Below are positions 8,829 to 18,158 of a stretch of DNA of 45,682 nucleotides, piece after piece. A model generated the notes under the pieces. The model saw only the letters and a list, made by a program, of their open reading frames with translations, made no database searches and was not told the DNA's origin. How positions within the stretch are numbered: the stretch's first letter is position 1; each line of letters begins with the position of its first letter. Source of the stretch: Planctomycetota bacterium (GTDB lineage Bacteria; Planctomycetota; Planctomycetia; Pirellulales; UBA1268); the NCBI GenBank assembly GCA_029978905.1, contig JAPOIM010000032.1, forward strand, positions 1 through 45,682, read 5' to 3'. A program made the translations under genes and the position numbers.

Positions 8829-8883
8829 AAAGTCTCGTCGCTGGGCAAGGAAATGCCGCAACGCTCCTCGAGCGTTCGCCGAC
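8829..8883 (+). repeat. Two-hairpin repeat, family 2, copy 1
   Basis: Starts with AAAGTCTCGTCG (8829-8840), then hairpin GGCA-AGGAAA-TGCC (8844-8857), then hairpin AACGCT-CCTCG-AGCGTT (8860-8876) and CGCCGAC. It matches, in reverse, the element at 24264-24319, with compensating changes in the first stem. It lies just left of family-1 copy B, and the same order is seen at 36069. Confidence 0.75.
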
Positions 8884-8912
8884 AGGCAGGCCGCCGCTCG
8901 ACCATCTCCCCA

Positions 8913-9058
8913 GCGAGGGCCGAGCCCGGTGCTGACTCGACGGCGTAGAGACGCGAGCGAAGCCTGGAGGGCGAAAGCGATGCGGATCTTCGAGTGAGCG
9001 AGGGCCCGGAAGGCCCGCAGCGAACGTCCGGCGAGACAGCACTGGGCTCGGCCCGAGC
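8913..9058 (+). repeat. Structured intergenic repeat, family 1, copy B
   Basis: About 146 bp. Arms 8913-8934 and 9037-9058 are complementary at 19 of 22 positions. The core contains GCGAAGCCTGGAGGGCGAAA, ATCTTCGAGTGAGCGAGG, a GGGCC-N5-GGCCC hairpin and GCAGCGAACGTCCGGCG. It is most similar to copy E at 36138, including the preceding family-2 hairpin. The right arm ends 15 bases before parS2. Confidence 0.85.
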
Positions 9059-9073
9059 GGCCCCCTTGAACGC

Positions 9074-9087
9074 GTTCCACGTGAAAC
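9074..9087. other. parS site 2
   Basis: GTTCCACGTGAAAC: the parS core with the one position that is variable in the consensus (C for T). It is 534 bases from site 1, on the ahcY side of the repeat block. Confidence 0.88.
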
Positions 9088-9106
9088 CTGGCCGCCTGAA
9101 ACGACG

Positions 9107-9136
9107 GCGGGGGTGCCACGACTGTGGCACCCCCGC
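9107..9136 (-). terminator. Hairpin downstream of ahcY
   Basis: Perfect 13-bp stem (9107-9119 with 9124-9136) closed by a 4-base loop, about 50 bases after the ahcY stop codon. There is no clear T-run on either side, so it is a strong hairpin terminator or mRNA-end stabiliser rather than a textbook intrinsic terminator. Confidence 0.55.
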
Positions 9137-9188
9137 TCGCTGTTCATCGCTGGGCTGGAGTCGAACCTGAGGCCGACTCCGCCGTGGA

Positions 9189-10502
9189 CTAGTACCGGTA
9201 GTACTCGGGCTTGAACGGCCCCTCGACGGACACGTGGATGTACGCGGCCTGCTCCGGAGTGAGCTTGGTGAGCTTCACGCCAAGCTTGTCGAGGTGCAGG
9301 CGAGCCACTTCCTCGTCGAGCTTCTTGGAGAGACGGTGCACCGAGACGTCGTAGTCTTCCGGGTTCTGCCAGAGGGCGATCTGGGCAAGAACCTGGTTGG
9401 TGAAACTGGTGCTCATCACGAACGAGGGATGGCCCGTGGCACATCCAAGGTTCACCAGGCGACCTTCTGCCAGGACGAGCACGCTCTTGCCGGAGGGGAG
9501 CGTGTAGCGGTCCACCTGCGGCTTGATCTCGACCTTGGTGACGCCCTTGGAGTTCTCCAGCCAGGCCACGTCGATCTCGAGGTCGAAGTGCCCGATGTTG
9601 CAAATGATGGCGTCGTTTGGCATCTGCTCGATGTGCCGGCCGAGGATCACGTCGCGGCAGCCTGTGGCGGTCACGAAGATCTGGCCCTGTGAAGCGGCCT
9701 CTTCCATGGTCGTCACCTCGTATCCCTCCATCGCCGCCTGGAGGGCATTGATGGGGTCGATTTCGGTCACGATGACACGGGCACCGAGGCCCTTCATCGC
9801 ATCGGCACAGCCCTTGCCGACGTCGCCATAGCCCGCGACGACGACCACCTTGCCGGCGACCATCACGTCGGTGGCCCGCTTGATGCCGTCAGCCAAGCTC
9901 TCGCGGCAACCGTAGAGGTTGTCAAACTTGCTCTTGGTGCAGGAGTCGTTGACGTTGATGGCGGGCACCTTCAGTTCGCCCTTTTCTGCCATCTGATAGA
10001 GGCGATGAACGCCCGTGGTGGTTTCCTCGGAGAGGCCACGGATGTCGCCAAGCAGTTCGGGATACTTCTGGTGCACCATGGCGGTCAGGTCACCGCCGTC
10101 GTCGAGGATCATGTTGAGGGGCTGGTCATCCGGGAAGAAGAGCGTCTGCTCAATGCACCAGTCGAACTCCTCGTTCGTCATGCCCTTCCACGCGTAGACC
10201 GGCACGCCCGTCTTAGCGATCGCGGCAGCGGCGTGATCCTGGGTCGAAAAGATGTTGCAGCTGCTCCAGGTGACCTGGGCGCCGAGTTCCGTCAGGGTCT
10301 CGATCAAGACGGCGGTCTGGATCGTCATGTGGAGGCAACCAGCAATCCGAGCCCCAGCGAGAGGCTTGGACGGGCCATACTTTTCGCGGAGTGCCATCAG
10401 GCCTGGCATCTCATTCTCCGCAAGCATGATTTCCTTACGGCCCCAATCCGCCAGAGACATGTCGGCGACCTTGTAGGGCAGGCGGGTGTCGACTTGGGCC
10501 AC
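9189..10502 (-). CDS. ahcY: Adenosylhomocysteinase (S-adenosyl-L-homocysteine hydrolase)
   Basis: 437 aa from a GTG at 10502 preceded by an ideal AAGGAGG five bases away; the frame runs upstream but without family similarity. The enzyme reversibly splits S-adenosylhomocysteine into adenosine and homocysteine, using tightly bound NAD, and clears the product of methyltransferases. Landmarks: [17 protein letters not shown] near residue 75, [13 protein letters not shown] with the catalytic-site Lys/Asp/Asn cluster, the NAD-binding segment [14 protein letters not shown], and the conserved C-terminal FKPEYYRY, which completes the neighbouring subunit's cofactor site. The leader contains a possible attenuator (10554-10581). 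Confidence 0.97.
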   Translation of the reverse strand: MAQVDTRLPYKVADMSLADWGRKEIMLAENEMPGLMALREKYGPSKPLAGARIAGCLHMTIQTAVLIETLTELGAQVTWSSCNIFSTQDHAAAAIAKTGVPVYAWKGMTNEEFDWCIEQTLFFPDDQPLNMILDDGGDLTAMVHQKYPELLGDIRGLSEETTTGVHRLYQMAEKGELKVPAINVNDSCTKSKFDNLYGCRESLADGIKRATDVMVAGKVVVVAGYGDVGKGCADAMKGLGARVIVTEIDPINALQAAMEGYEVTTMEEAASQGQIFVTATGCRDVILGRHIEQMPNDAIICNIGHFDLEIDVAWLENSKGVTKVEIKPQVDRYTLPSGKSVLVLAEGRLVNLGCATGHPSFVMSTSFTNQVLAQIALWQNPEDYDVSVHRLSKKLDEEVARLHLDKLGVKLTKLTPEQAAYIHVSVEGPFKPEYYRY

Positions 10503-10553
10503 GAAAACCTCCTTCGAGCAATAAACGGGCAAACGGTAGGCACGCCGGCCGCC

Positions 10554-10581
10554 AAAAAAGGGCGATTCCGGCGAGGTCGCC
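10554..10581 (-). promoter_or_regulatory. Possible attenuator in the ahcY leader
   Basis: On the minus strand GGCGA (10577-10581) pairs with TCGCC (10561-10565) and is followed after one C by six T residues (10554-10559). That is an intrinsic-terminator layout about 50 bases before the GTG. Upstream, GAGGC/GCCTC can form another stem. An SAH riboswitch would fit biologically, but I do not see its conserved core. Confidence 0.35.
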
Positions 10582-10668
10582 GAGGCAGCACGCGAGCCTC
10601 GTCTCAACGTGCCCATCATAGCGGGCTCCCCCTCAATGGCCGAGTCCCCGAGGAGAAATCGCGGCTCT

Positions 10669-11415
10669 TCAGAGAGTGGCAACCGGCGGCAGAGCTCGCG
10701 CCGCCTCCGCGATAAAGCGCCGCATGAGGTCGGCATCCTTCACACCAGGAGCCGACTCGACACCACTGGCAACATCCACCGCCACCGTCCCACTGACCGC
10801 AATCGCGTCAGCGATGTTGTCGGGCTTCAGACCGCCCGCGAGAGCCACGGGCAGATCCGCATGGGCCCCCGCCACGCCGGCCCAGTCAACGGTGCGGCCA
10901 GTCCCGCCGCGGGCCGCAGCGGATGTTTCACGTGCAACAACGGCATCCACGAGCAGCATGGCAGGCGGTGCCCCAGCCTGGCGAGCCGCCTCCACCCAGC
11001 GGTTGGCATCGCCAAGTCGATTCGCCCCAGCAGCGTCCCCCGGCTCAAGATGCACCGCTCGGATCACAGGAAGAGGCCGCAGCTCACCGCACCGCTGCGG
11101 TGGATCAACCGGCACACCACGCTTGGAGTCCACATCGCAATCGCGTGGCCAAAGCTCTCCGTGCAATTGAATTGCATCTAGGCCTACTGCCTCCGCCGTC
11201 TCGTTCATGACCGCCGCTGTCACCCCGGCGAAGACGCCCACTCGTACCACCCCTTCCGGGATCGCCGCCGCCACGCGCTTTGCACGCTCAACGTCCAGGC
11301 ACCGCGGCGAGCCAGCCACAAAGTTGAGCCCGATCGCATCCGCGCCCAGCGACGCCGCCAGCTGCGCATCCTCTTCACGCGTGATGCCACACACCTTTAT
11401 TCGAAACAGTTGCAT
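10669..11415 (-). CDS. trpF: Phosphoribosylanthranilate isomerase
   Basis: 248 aa TIM-barrel enzyme of tryptophan synthesis; it converts N-(5-phosphoribosyl)anthranilate to the 1-carboxyphenylamino-deoxyribulose phosphate. The ATG at 11415 opens on [14 protein letters not shown], which holds the catalytic cysteine. VGVFAG, IQLHGE, the catalytic-acid region LLVDAV and the phosphate-binding [11 protein letters not shown] follow in order; VDVASGVE is near the end. Slightly longer than usual (about 205-230 aa) owing to an insert around residues 105-150. No other trp genes are in the window. The coding sequence contains a parS site, read as VARET. Confidence 0.95.
   Translation of the reverse strand: MQLFRIKVCGITREEDAQLAASLGADAIGLNFVAGSPRCLDVERAKRVAAAIPEGVVRVGVFAGVTAAVMNETAEAVGLDAIQLHGELWPRDCDVDSKRGVPVDPPQRCGELRPLPVIRAVHLEPGDAAGANRLGDANRWVEAARQAGAPPAMLLVDAVVARETSAAARGGTGRTVDWAGVAGAHADLPVALAGGLKPDNIADAIAVSGTVAVDVASGVESAPGVKDADLMRRFIAEAARALPPVATL
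10924..10939. other. parS site 3, inside trpF
   Basis: Read on the minus strand this is TGTTGCACGTGAAACA, which matches the 16-bp TGTTNCACGTGAAACA consensus completely. It is embedded in codons for Val-Ala-Arg-Glu-Thr of trpF. It lies about 1.85 kb from site 2. Confidence 0.88.
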
Positions 11416-11505
11416 ACCGACACCTCGCCGCTTTAACGGGACCTCCCGCGAGCATACCGCCAACACGCTCAGCCCCAGCAGCCCGCCGGCGGCACCTCAA
11501 CGCGA

Positions 11506-11649
11506 GCGAGGGGCGGCCCTGTACTCGTGGCGGGGCTATGGGAGCAAGCGAAGCCTGGAGGGCGAAAGCGCCGCGGATCTTCGAGTGAGTGAGGGCCTGG
11601 AGGGCCCGCAGCGAACGTCCGGCGAGACAGCACTGGGCTCAGCCCGAGC
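11506..11649 (+). repeat. Structured intergenic repeat, family 1, copy C
   Basis: About 144 bp in the 443-base gap between divergent trpF and the ATPase gene. Core as in the other copies, with GCCTGGAGGGC appearing twice. The left half resembles copy A (same GGGGCTATGGGAGCAAGCGA) and the right arm resembles copy B, so the arms pair poorly. This copy looks like a recombinant of two subtypes. The rest of the gap (11650-11858) holds only the hairpin at 11808. Confidence 0.78.
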
Positions 11650-11807
11650 AGCCCTACGCCCGGTCGCTCGCCCAAGAAATGAGCCGAAGAGCGGGATACG
11701 GCATTTCCGGAGCGATCGATCCGAGCCGGCAACGTATTCCGGTTTTAGAAACGGTACGAGCCCACCTGAGTGCAGGAAGACGTCGTTTTTGGACGACATC
11801 AACAGTG

Positions 11808-11828
11808 CGTCGGTGTCACTCACCGACG
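11808..11828 (+). other. Hairpin upstream of the ExeA-like ATPase gene
   Basis: Perfect inverted repeat CGTCGGTG-TCACT-CACCGACG, 30 bases before the ATG at 11859. It could be a protein-binding palindrome or a leader stem-loop. No promoter boxes are convincing around it. Confidence 0.45.
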
Positions 11829-11858
11829 AGTGTTCCTGTCCCATGGATTCGATTCGCC

Positions 11859-13430
11859 ATGCATTCACCTCAGCACCGCAGCCAAGGCCGTCCCTTCCTC
11901 GCCGCCCCCCGCCCAGGCTTCTACTTCCCTGCCGGGGTGGTGGAGTCGGCTCGCGAAGAACTCGAGCGAGGCATCCGGAGAGCGGAAGGTGTGGGCCTGG
12001 TGGTGGGACTGGCCGGCATGGGCAAGTCGATGCTGCTGGCAAAACTCGCCGAAGACCTGCGTGACGACTTTGACGTGGCCCTTCTGTCTGGAGCGCGAAT
12101 CTGCACACGCCGAGCGTTGTGGCAGTCGGTGCTCGCCGAGATCGGCGAGGCTTATCGTGGCATGGAAGAGAACGACCTGCGGATGAGTGTGGTCGAGCGG
12201 GTGCGTGGCCTCGCGGCAACGTGCTCAGGCCTGGTGCTCTTGGTCGACGAGGCACAAACCCTCCCCATGCGGCTCGTGGAAGAACTGCGACTTCTTTCGA
12301 CAGTCCCTACACCGATGCCTGCGGTTCACATCGTGCTGGCGGGCAGCCGAGACCTTGAGGAGCGGCTTGCCAACCCCAAACTCGAGAGCCTCGCGCAGCG
12401 GATTGTGATCCGCACCTACCTCGAACCCTTCGATCATGCGGAGACCTGCCGCTACGTCCGCGCCCAGTGCCGGGAGGCTGGCTTGGATTGGGAGCGTCGG
12501 TTTGACGTGGGGTGCGACGACACGGTGTTCTCGATCACCGATGGTGTGCCGCGGCTGATCAACCAGATCTGCGACCACGCGCTGGTGACCGCCGGCGAGA
12601 GCAAGCGGCTGCGACCACACGACATCGAATTGGCGTGGCGCGAGATTCAGCGATTGCCGGCTCCGGAAAGCACCGTGTTCGGTGAGGAGCCAACCGCGCC
12701 CGCCCCGAAGGCAACGCTGCCGGCCAGTGAGCCTGCCACGATTAGTTTCGGTGCCCTCGATGACGACGAGTGGGTGCATGGCTGCTGGGATGAGAAACCG
12801 CTCTCCCCGATCGATCGCGAAGCGGCGATCCGGGCGGATGGCCCACACGCAAGCGAAACCGGCAGCGTTCCGTCGACCACAGGAAAGGCATCCGAAACAC
12901 GCCGCGACGACGTGTCGGACGTTGATCCGATCCATGGTCCCGACATCGAGTTCTTCTTCGATGCATCCCTGGATCCTTTCGACGAACTGTTCGAAGCCGA
13001 TTCCGCGATCGCGCGACACCTGGTGGAAGGGCCAGACGACTTCCGCACTTGCCAGTCGGTCAAGAGCCACGAGGGGGGCGGGCTCGGCCGTGAGTTGGCA
13101 GCGATGGAGGAAACCGCGGAGGACCTGGACGGTCACGATTCCCATGAAGTGAGTGAACGGGAGGAGCACGCGTGGCAGGACCACTACGAATACCGGCCCG
13201 AGCGAGGACGCGGGTCCGAGCGGAGTCTCCTCGACGATGTGGAACCCACGGCGTTCGCTGACGAGGGTGACGAGGGGGCGGTGTTTGATGACGAGGGCGA
13301 CCAACTCGACGCCAACGTGATCGTGGTCGAGGAGGACCTCGTCGAGGATCCCGCCGACGCGGAACGGTCCGTGTTTGCGGTTCGGCCGGCCGACTACCGA
13401 CGTCTCTTTGCCCGGCTACGGCGAAAGTAG
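11859..13430 (+). CDS. ExeA/GspA-like AAA+ ATPase with long acidic tail
   Basis: 523 aa from the ATG at 11859. The N-terminal 270 residues form an ExeA-type AAA ATPase: Walker A GLAGMGKS (50-57), Walker B LVLLVDEAQTL (Asp130-Glu131), a sensor-like VLAGSRDLEERL, and the winged-helix lid ITDGVPRLINQICDHALV. The family works with secretion or pilus assembly, or as a DNA-bound regulator. The C-terminal half (about 275-510) is low-complexity and strongly acidic, with many Asp/Glu, which is not typical of ExeA. There is no transmembrane segment and no GspB or peptidoglycan-binding domain. Neighbours do not indicate a secretion system, so the role is unknown beyond ATP-dependent activity. Confidence 0.75.
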   Translation: MHSPQHRSQGRPFLAAPRPGFYFPAGVVESAREELERGIRRAEGVGLVVGLAGMGKSMLLAKLAEDLRDDFDVALLSGARICTRRALWQSVLAEIGEAYRGMEENDLRMSVVERVRGLAATCSGLVLLVDEAQTLPMRLVEELRLLSTVPTPMPAVHIVLAGSRDLEERLANPKLESLAQRIVIRTYLEPFDHAETCRYVRAQCREAGLDWERRFDVGCDDTVFSITDGVPRLINQICDHALVTAGESKRLRPHDIELAWREIQRLPAPESTVFGEEPTAPAPKATLPASEPATISFGALDDDEWVHGCWDEKPLSPIDREAAIRADGPHASETGSVPSTTGKASETRRDDVSDVDPIHGPDIEFFFDASLDPFDELFEADSAIARHLVEGPDDFRTCQSVKSHEGGGLGRELAAMEETAEDLDGHDSHEVSEREEHAWQDHYEYRPERGRGSERSLLDDVEPTAFADEGDEGAVFDDEGDQLDANVIVVEEDLVEDPADAERSVFAVRPADYRRLFARLRRK

Positions 13431-13556
13431 CTGCGTGGCGACGGCAACATCGGATGCCATGGGAAAGTCGTTCGGGGGGACGCAGGCGGCTCGTTGCTCG
13501 CCCCTCCCTGCTCTGGCTAGACTCCGGCGAGCCATTCTTTTCAAAGGGGGAAGTGC

Positions 13557-15521
13557 ATGAGTGATTCGAGCGCATCGTCTGGGCATGTCCACACCGTCAT
13601 GCAGGAAGAGCGGGTTTTCCCACCACCGGGCGACTTCTCCGCGAAGGCCCGCATCGGCTCGCTGGAGGAATACCAACGACTCTACGACGACGCTCGCAAC
13701 GATCCCGCCGCCTTTTGGGATGCCCGTGCCAAGCAACTCCCGTGGACCACGCCCTACAGCAAGGTGCTCGACTGGCAGCCGCCGGTGGCAAAGTGGTTCG
13801 TGGACGGAAAGATCAATGCTTCGGCAGCCTGCGTGGATCACCAGGTAGCCCGTGGGCATGGCGAGAAGCCTGCCATCATTTGGGTCGGTGAGCCCGAGGA
13901 TGAGCGGCGGGTGCTCACCTACCGCGAACTGCAGCAGGAGGTCTGCCGGGCAGCCGCCGGACTTGCGAGCCTCGGCATCAAGGCAGGTGATGTGGTCTCC
14001 ATCTACATGCCGATGACGCCCGAACTGGTGATCGCCATGCTCGCCTGCGCGCGGATCGGTGCCGTGCATTCGGTGATCTTTGGTGGCTTCTCAAGTGAAG
14101 CGATCGCCGATCGCAACAACGACGCACAGGCCGTGGCGGTGATCACCGCCGACGGGGGCTGGCGACGGGGTTCGTTGCTGCCGCTGAAAGCCAACGTCGA
14201 CGAGGCGCTGGAGAAGTCGCCAAGCGTGAAGCATGTGATCGTGCTGCAGCGGACTGGCCAGCCGGTCGAGATGGTCGATGGCCGAGACATCTGGTGGCAT
14301 GACCTGATCGAAAAGATGCCGTGGGACACACCTGCGGTCCCCATGGACTCCGAGTCGCCGCTCTTCATCCTCTACACGAGCGGATCGACAGGGAAGCCGA
14401 AAGGCATCAAACATACCACTGGCGGCTATGTGCTCTGGGCGAAGACCACCGCGGAGTGGGTTTTTGATCTGCAGGAAGACGACGTCTTCTGGTGCACGGC
14501 CGACTGTGGCTGGATCACCGGCCACAGCTACGTGACCTACGGCCCTCTCGCGGCAGGCGCGACGATCCTGATCTACGAAGGTGCTCCCAACGCGCCGCAC
14601 GAAGGGCGTTTCTGGGAAATCATCGAGCAGGAAAAGGTCTCTATCTTCTACACGGCCCCCACTGCCATCCGGGCGTTTATGAAGTGGGGCATGCAACACA
14701 TCGAGGGTCACGACCTTTCGTCGCTGCGGCTGCTTGGCACGGTCGGCGAAGGCATCAATCCTGAAGCCTGGATGTGGTATCACGAGGTGATCGGCGGGAA
14801 GCGGTGCCCGATCGTCGACACCTGGTGGCAGACCGAAACTGGCGGGATCATGATGAGCCCCCTGCCGGGTTGCACGCCCACGAAACCGGGCAGTTGCACG
14901 CTGCCCTTGCCAGGCGTCTGCCCCGAGATTGTGGATGCGGCCGGGGAGCCCGTGCCTGCCGGACACGGCGGGTGGCTCGTGATGACCCAGCCATGGCCGG
15001 GCATGCTGCGAGGGATCTGGGGAGATGAAGACCGGTTCCGTGAGACTTACTGGTCGAAGGTGCCGGGCAAGTATCTTGCCGGCGACAACGCCCGTCAGGA
15101 TGCCGATGGCTACTACTGGATCATGGGCCGCATCGATGATGTGCTGAATGTGGCAGGCCATCGTCTCTCGACCATTGAGATCGAAAGCGCGCTGGTGAGC
15201 CACCCCACCGTGGCCGAGGCGGCTGCGGTTGGCAAGCCTCACGAAGTCAAAGGGGAAGCGGTCTCGGTGTTTGTCACCCTCCGCGGTGGCGAACCCACCG
15301 ACGAACTCAAAGCGGAGTTGCGAAAGCATGTGCGGCACCAGATCGGCGCCATCGCTGTTCCCGACGACATCCACTTTACGAACGCCCTGCCGAAGACACG
15401 CAGCGGCAAGATCATGCGACGGTTGCTCCGCGACATCGCAGCCGGCAAAGAGACGGTGGGCGACACCACAACCCTTGAGGACTACACCGTTCTCGCCCGC
15501 CTCCGCAGCAACGACGAGTAG
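13557..15521 (+). CDS. acs: Acetyl-coenzyme A synthetase (AMP-forming)
   Basis: 654 aa, full length. It activates acetate to acetyl-AMP and then acetyl-CoA in the cytoplasm. The ATG at 13557 has AGGGGGA upstream. Signatures in order: the P-loop-like [47 protein letters not shown], the hinge aspartate in [13 protein letters not shown], and the C-terminal [12 protein letters not shown] with the lysine (about 618) that is acetylated by Pat-type enzymes in known Acs. It has its own gap upstream (126 bases). No pat/sirtuin gene is nearby. Confidence 0.97.
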   Translation: MSDSSASSGHVHTVMQEERVFPPPGDFSAKARIGSLEEYQRLYDDARNDPAAFWDARAKQLPWTTPYSKVLDWQPPVAKWFVDGKINASAACVDHQVARGHGEKPAIIWVGEPEDERRVLTYRELQQEVCRAAAGLASLGIKAGDVVSIYMPMTPELVIAMLACARIGAVHSVIFGGFSSEAIADRNNDAQAVAVITADGGWRRGSLLPLKANVDEALEKSPSVKHVIVLQRTGQPVEMVDGRDIWWHDLIEKMPWDTPAVPMDSESPLFILYTSGSTGKPKGIKHTTGGYVLWAKTTAEWVFDLQEDDVFWCTADCGWITGHSYVTYGPLAAGATILIYEGAPNAPHEGRFWEIIEQEKVSIFYTAPTAIRAFMKWGMQHIEGHDLSSLRLLGTVGEGINPEAWMWYHEVIGGKRCPIVDTWWQTETGGIMMSPLPGCTPTKPGSCTLPLPGVCPEIVDAAGEPVPAGHGGWLVMTQPWPGMLRGIWGDEDRFRETYWSKVPGKYLAGDNARQDADGYYWIMGRIDDVLNVAGHRLSTIEIESALVSHPTVAEAAAVGKPHEVKGEAVSVFVTLRGGEPTDELKAELRKHVRHQIGAIAVPDDIHFTNALPKTRSGKIMRRLLRDIAAGKETVGDTTTLEDYTVLARLRSNDE

Positions 15522-15533
15522 ACCACCCCTGCA

Positions 15534-15566
15534 AGGAGCCCGAGCTCTGGCTCAGCACGAGCTCCT
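15534..15566 (+). terminator. Stem-loop after acs
   Basis: AGGAGC (15534-15539) and GCTCCT (15561-15566) can pair, 12 bases after the acs stop. There is no T-run, so termination strength is uncertain. Confidence 0.3.
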
Positions 15567-15635
15567 CACTGGCTCACCCACCAGCGTCGCGTGGCCCAGC
15601 GAAGGGCCGCGCGCGTGAGAGAGAATGTGCCAGAC

Positions 15636-18158
15636 ATGACCCCGCCAGGTGAAACGCGTCGTGCCCCTGAGTTGCTAGCGCCCGCCGGCGACTGGGGCTG
15701 CGTACGTGCCGCGATCGAAAACGGGGCGGATGCGGTCTACTTCGGACTCGACTGCGGGTTCAATGCCCGCGCGCGGGCGGCAAACTTTCCCCTCGACGAC
15801 CTTCCCGAGTTGATGCAGACCCTGCATCGTCGCGGGGTCGCGGGCTATGCCACGCTCAATGTGCTGGTGTTCTCCGACGAACTCGAAGAGTTCCGGCGGG
15901 TCGCCCTCGCCTGTGATGCCGCAGGCGTTGATGCGGTGCTGGTGCAAGATGTAGGGGCTGCGCGTCTGCTGCGGGAGACGTGCCCGAACCTGCCGCTGCA
16001 TGCCTCCACACAAATGACGCTCACGAGCAGCGAAACCATCGCCCTCGCGGAGCAACTCGGCATGGAGCGCGTGGTGGTGGCCCGCGAACTGTCCCTCTCG
16101 GAAATCAAAGCGATCCGGCAACACACCTCCATGCCACTGGAGGTGTTTGTGCATGGGGCGCTCTGCGTGGCCTACTCAGGGCAGTGCCTGACAAGCGAGT
16201 CTTTGGGAGGCCGCAGCGCGAACCGTGGGCAGTGCGCTCAAGCCTGTCGGCTTCCCTACGACGTCGTCTGTGACGGGAAAGAGTTGGACCTGGGGCTGCA
16301 AAAGTATCTCCTTTCCCCGCAAGATCTCGCCGCGTACGCCCTCGTGCCTGAGTTGATCGATGCCGGTGTGGCCTCGCTGAAAATCGAAGGACGGCTCAAG
16401 ACCCCCGAGTACGTTGCCAACACCCCCCGCCACTACCGCCGCGCGATCGACGAAGCGATGGAGGGTGTGGCGTCGACCATCACGCACGCCGACGTAGAAG
16501 AGATGGAACTGTCGTTCTCGCGGGGCTTTTCCTCCGGCTGGCTCGGAGGCATTGACCACAAGCGGCTCGTGCCCGCAACCACCAGCGCCAAGCGTGGGGT
16601 GCGACTCGGCACGGTCGTCGCCATCAGCCGAGACCGAGTGGCCGTTGAACTCACCGCGGACCTTGCTAAGGGGGTGAAGCGAGGAGATGGCGTGGCTTTT
16701 GACTGCGGGGCGACGAGCGATGAGGCCGCAGGCGGGCGGGTGTATGAGGTTTTTCGGCACGGACGCTCTGAAACCGAGGCCGTCGCACGAGGCCGCGTGG
16801 AGTTGACGTTTGGACACGGTGCGCTCGATCTCGCTCGACTGGCACCCGGGCAGACCTGCTGGAAAACCGACGACCCCCACCTCACCTCACGTCTTCGCAA
16901 GACCTTCCAGTCTGAGGGACCCATTCGACAGCAACCTGTCGACATGCACTTCACGGCCGGCGTGGGCGCACCGCTGGAAGTGGTGGCCACCACCGCCGCG
17001 GGAGCGTCGTGCCGACTCACCACCAGCGAAGTTGCCGAGGAAGCGCGGAAGCATCCGCTCGACACCGGCCTGCTCCAGCGGCAGTTTGGCAGGCTCGGTG
17101 GCACGCCCTTTCAGCTTCGCACCCTTTCCGCGACGGTTTCAGGGCGGCCCATGCTCCCCTTGAGCGTGCTCGGGGCTCTGCGAAAGCGACTTGTCGCGAC
17201 GCTCGAAGTGGCTGCCACCGCTCACACACAGCGCAGCCATCCCCGCCCCCCACTGCCTCCCCTCACGCCACCGCCTCCGTGCAGCACGTCCATCGAGTTG
17301 CCACACCTGCGTGTGCTCGCGCGATCGCTCGAACAGCTTCACGAACTCCTGGCCATGGGCGAGCGCGACCTGGCTGCCGACTTCGCCGACATCCGACAGT
17401 ATCGCGAGGCAGCTGCCCTTTGCCGCGCGGCCGGAGCCCAACTCCTCATCGCTCCGCCGCGGATTCACAAGCCGGACGAGACGGGTATTTTTCGCCTGAT
17501 GGCGAAGTGCGATGCAGACGGCATCCTCGTTCGCAACGTGGCAGCGCTCCAGTTCTTTCGTGAGACGGGGCGAACACTCGTGGGCGACTTTTCCCTCAAC
17601 GTCACCAACGAGCGGTCGGCGGCGTTCTTCATGGCCTCAGGTCTCGCGCGCGTCACTGCCTCCTACGACTGCAACCGTGAGCAACTCCTGGCGCTCGTCA
17701 CCGCCACACCTCCAGAGTGGCTTGAAGTTGTTGTCCATCAGCACATGCCGATGTTTCACATGGAGCACTGCGTGTTTTGCGCGGTGCTTTCGCCCGGCAC
17801 CAACAAGTCCAACTGCGGACGGCCGTGCGACGAACATCTCGTGCACCTTCGCGACCGTCTGGGTGTCGAGCACCGCCTGACCGCCGATGTGGGTTGCCGC
17901 AACACGCTCTTCAACGCCACACCGCAAAGCGGGGCCGAGGTGGTCCCGACGCTGCTCAGTCGTGGTGTGCGGCACTTTCGCATCGAACTGCTTGACGAAA
18001 CAGGCGACGCACTTCGCCGCGTGGTGCAGGCCTACCGCGAGCTGCTGGCAGGCCGCGTTTCGGGCCGCGACGTATGGCAGCAGCTACAGGCGTCCAACCG
18101 CGTGGGCGTCACCCGCGGAACACTCGAAGAGAACCGCAACCCGCTGGCGATTCTGTAG
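15636..18158 (+). CDS. Long U32-family protein (RlhA/YhbU type)
   Basis: 840 aa from the ATG at 15636 (GTGs at 15591 and 15627 are alternatives). U32 proteins were named peptidases, but characterised members RlhA and TrhP are iron-sulfur enzymes that hydroxylate cytidine in 23S rRNA or uridine-34 of tRNA. The N-terminal barrel begins ELLAPAGDW and contains the cysteine cluster HGALCVAYSGQC plus NRGQCAQAC that holds the cluster. SLKIEGRLKTPEYV follows at about 265. The second half (about 430-840) is the extra region of long U32 proteins and has a further Cys-rich stretch (EHCVFCAVL, SNCGRPC). The target RNA or other substrate is not decided by sequence; RlhA-like rRNA hydroxylation is the best guess from length. 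Confidence 0.82.
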   Translation: MTPPGETRRAPELLAPAGDWGCVRAAIENGADAVYFGLDCGFNARARAANFPLDDLPELMQTLHRRGVAGYATLNVLVFSDELEEFRRVALACDAAGVDAVLVQDVGAARLLRETCPNLPLHASTQMTLTSSETIALAEQLGMERVVVARELSLSEIKAIRQHTSMPLEVFVHGALCVAYSGQCLTSESLGGRSANRGQCAQACRLPYDVVCDGKELDLGLQKYLLSPQDLAAYALVPELIDAGVASLKIEGRLKTPEYVANTPRHYRRAIDEAMEGVASTITHADVEEMELSFSRGFSSGWLGGIDHKRLVPATTSAKRGVRLGTVVAISRDRVAVELTADLAKGVKRGDGVAFDCGATSDEAAGGRVYEVFRHGRSETEAVARGRVELTFGHGALDLARLAPGQTCWKTDDPHLTSRLRKTFQSEGPIRQQPVDMHFTAGVGAPLEVVATTAAGASCRLTTSEVAEEARKHPLDTGLLQRQFGRLGGTPFQLRTLSATVSGRPMLPLSVLGALRKRLVATLEVAATAHTQRSHPRPPLPPLTPPPPCSTSIELPHLRVLARSLEQLHELLAMGERDLAADFADIRQYREAAALCRAAGAQLLIAPPRIHKPDETGIFRLMAKCDADGILVRNVAALQFFRETGRTLVGDFSLNVTNERSAAFFMASGLARVTASYDCNREQLLALVTATPPEWLEVVVHQHMPMFHMEHCVFCAVLSPGTNKSNCGRPCDEHLVHLRDRLGVEHRLTADVGCRNTLFNATPQSGAEVVPTLLSRGVRHFRIELLDETGDALRRVVQAYRELLAGRVSGRDVWQQLQASNRVGVTRGTLEENRNPLAIL

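Noticed and set aside
8566..9603. Long minus-strand ORF (345 codons) across the parS/repeat block, and other small ORFs there
   Set aside because: It overlaps ahcY and crosses the repeats; its translation is Arg/Pro/Ala-rich and recurs wherever family-1 repeats occur. These are translated repeats, not genes.
10503..10620. SAH riboswitch before ahcY
   Set aside because: The leader is structured, but the conserved GAGGAGCG-type core is not found; kept only as a possible attenuator.
12225..13304. 359-codon antisense ORF over the ExeA-like gene
   Set aside because: Arises from GC-rich acidic codons on the other strand; no domain or start signal.
14091..15374. 427-codon antisense ORF over acs
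   Set aside because: Mirror of the acs coding pattern, rich in His/Arg/Asp, with no family features.
17754..17769. TGTTTCACATGGAGCA in the U32 gene, resembling parS
   Set aside because: The central CG is changed and the right arm does not match; 12 of 16 positions in a coding region is expected by chance.
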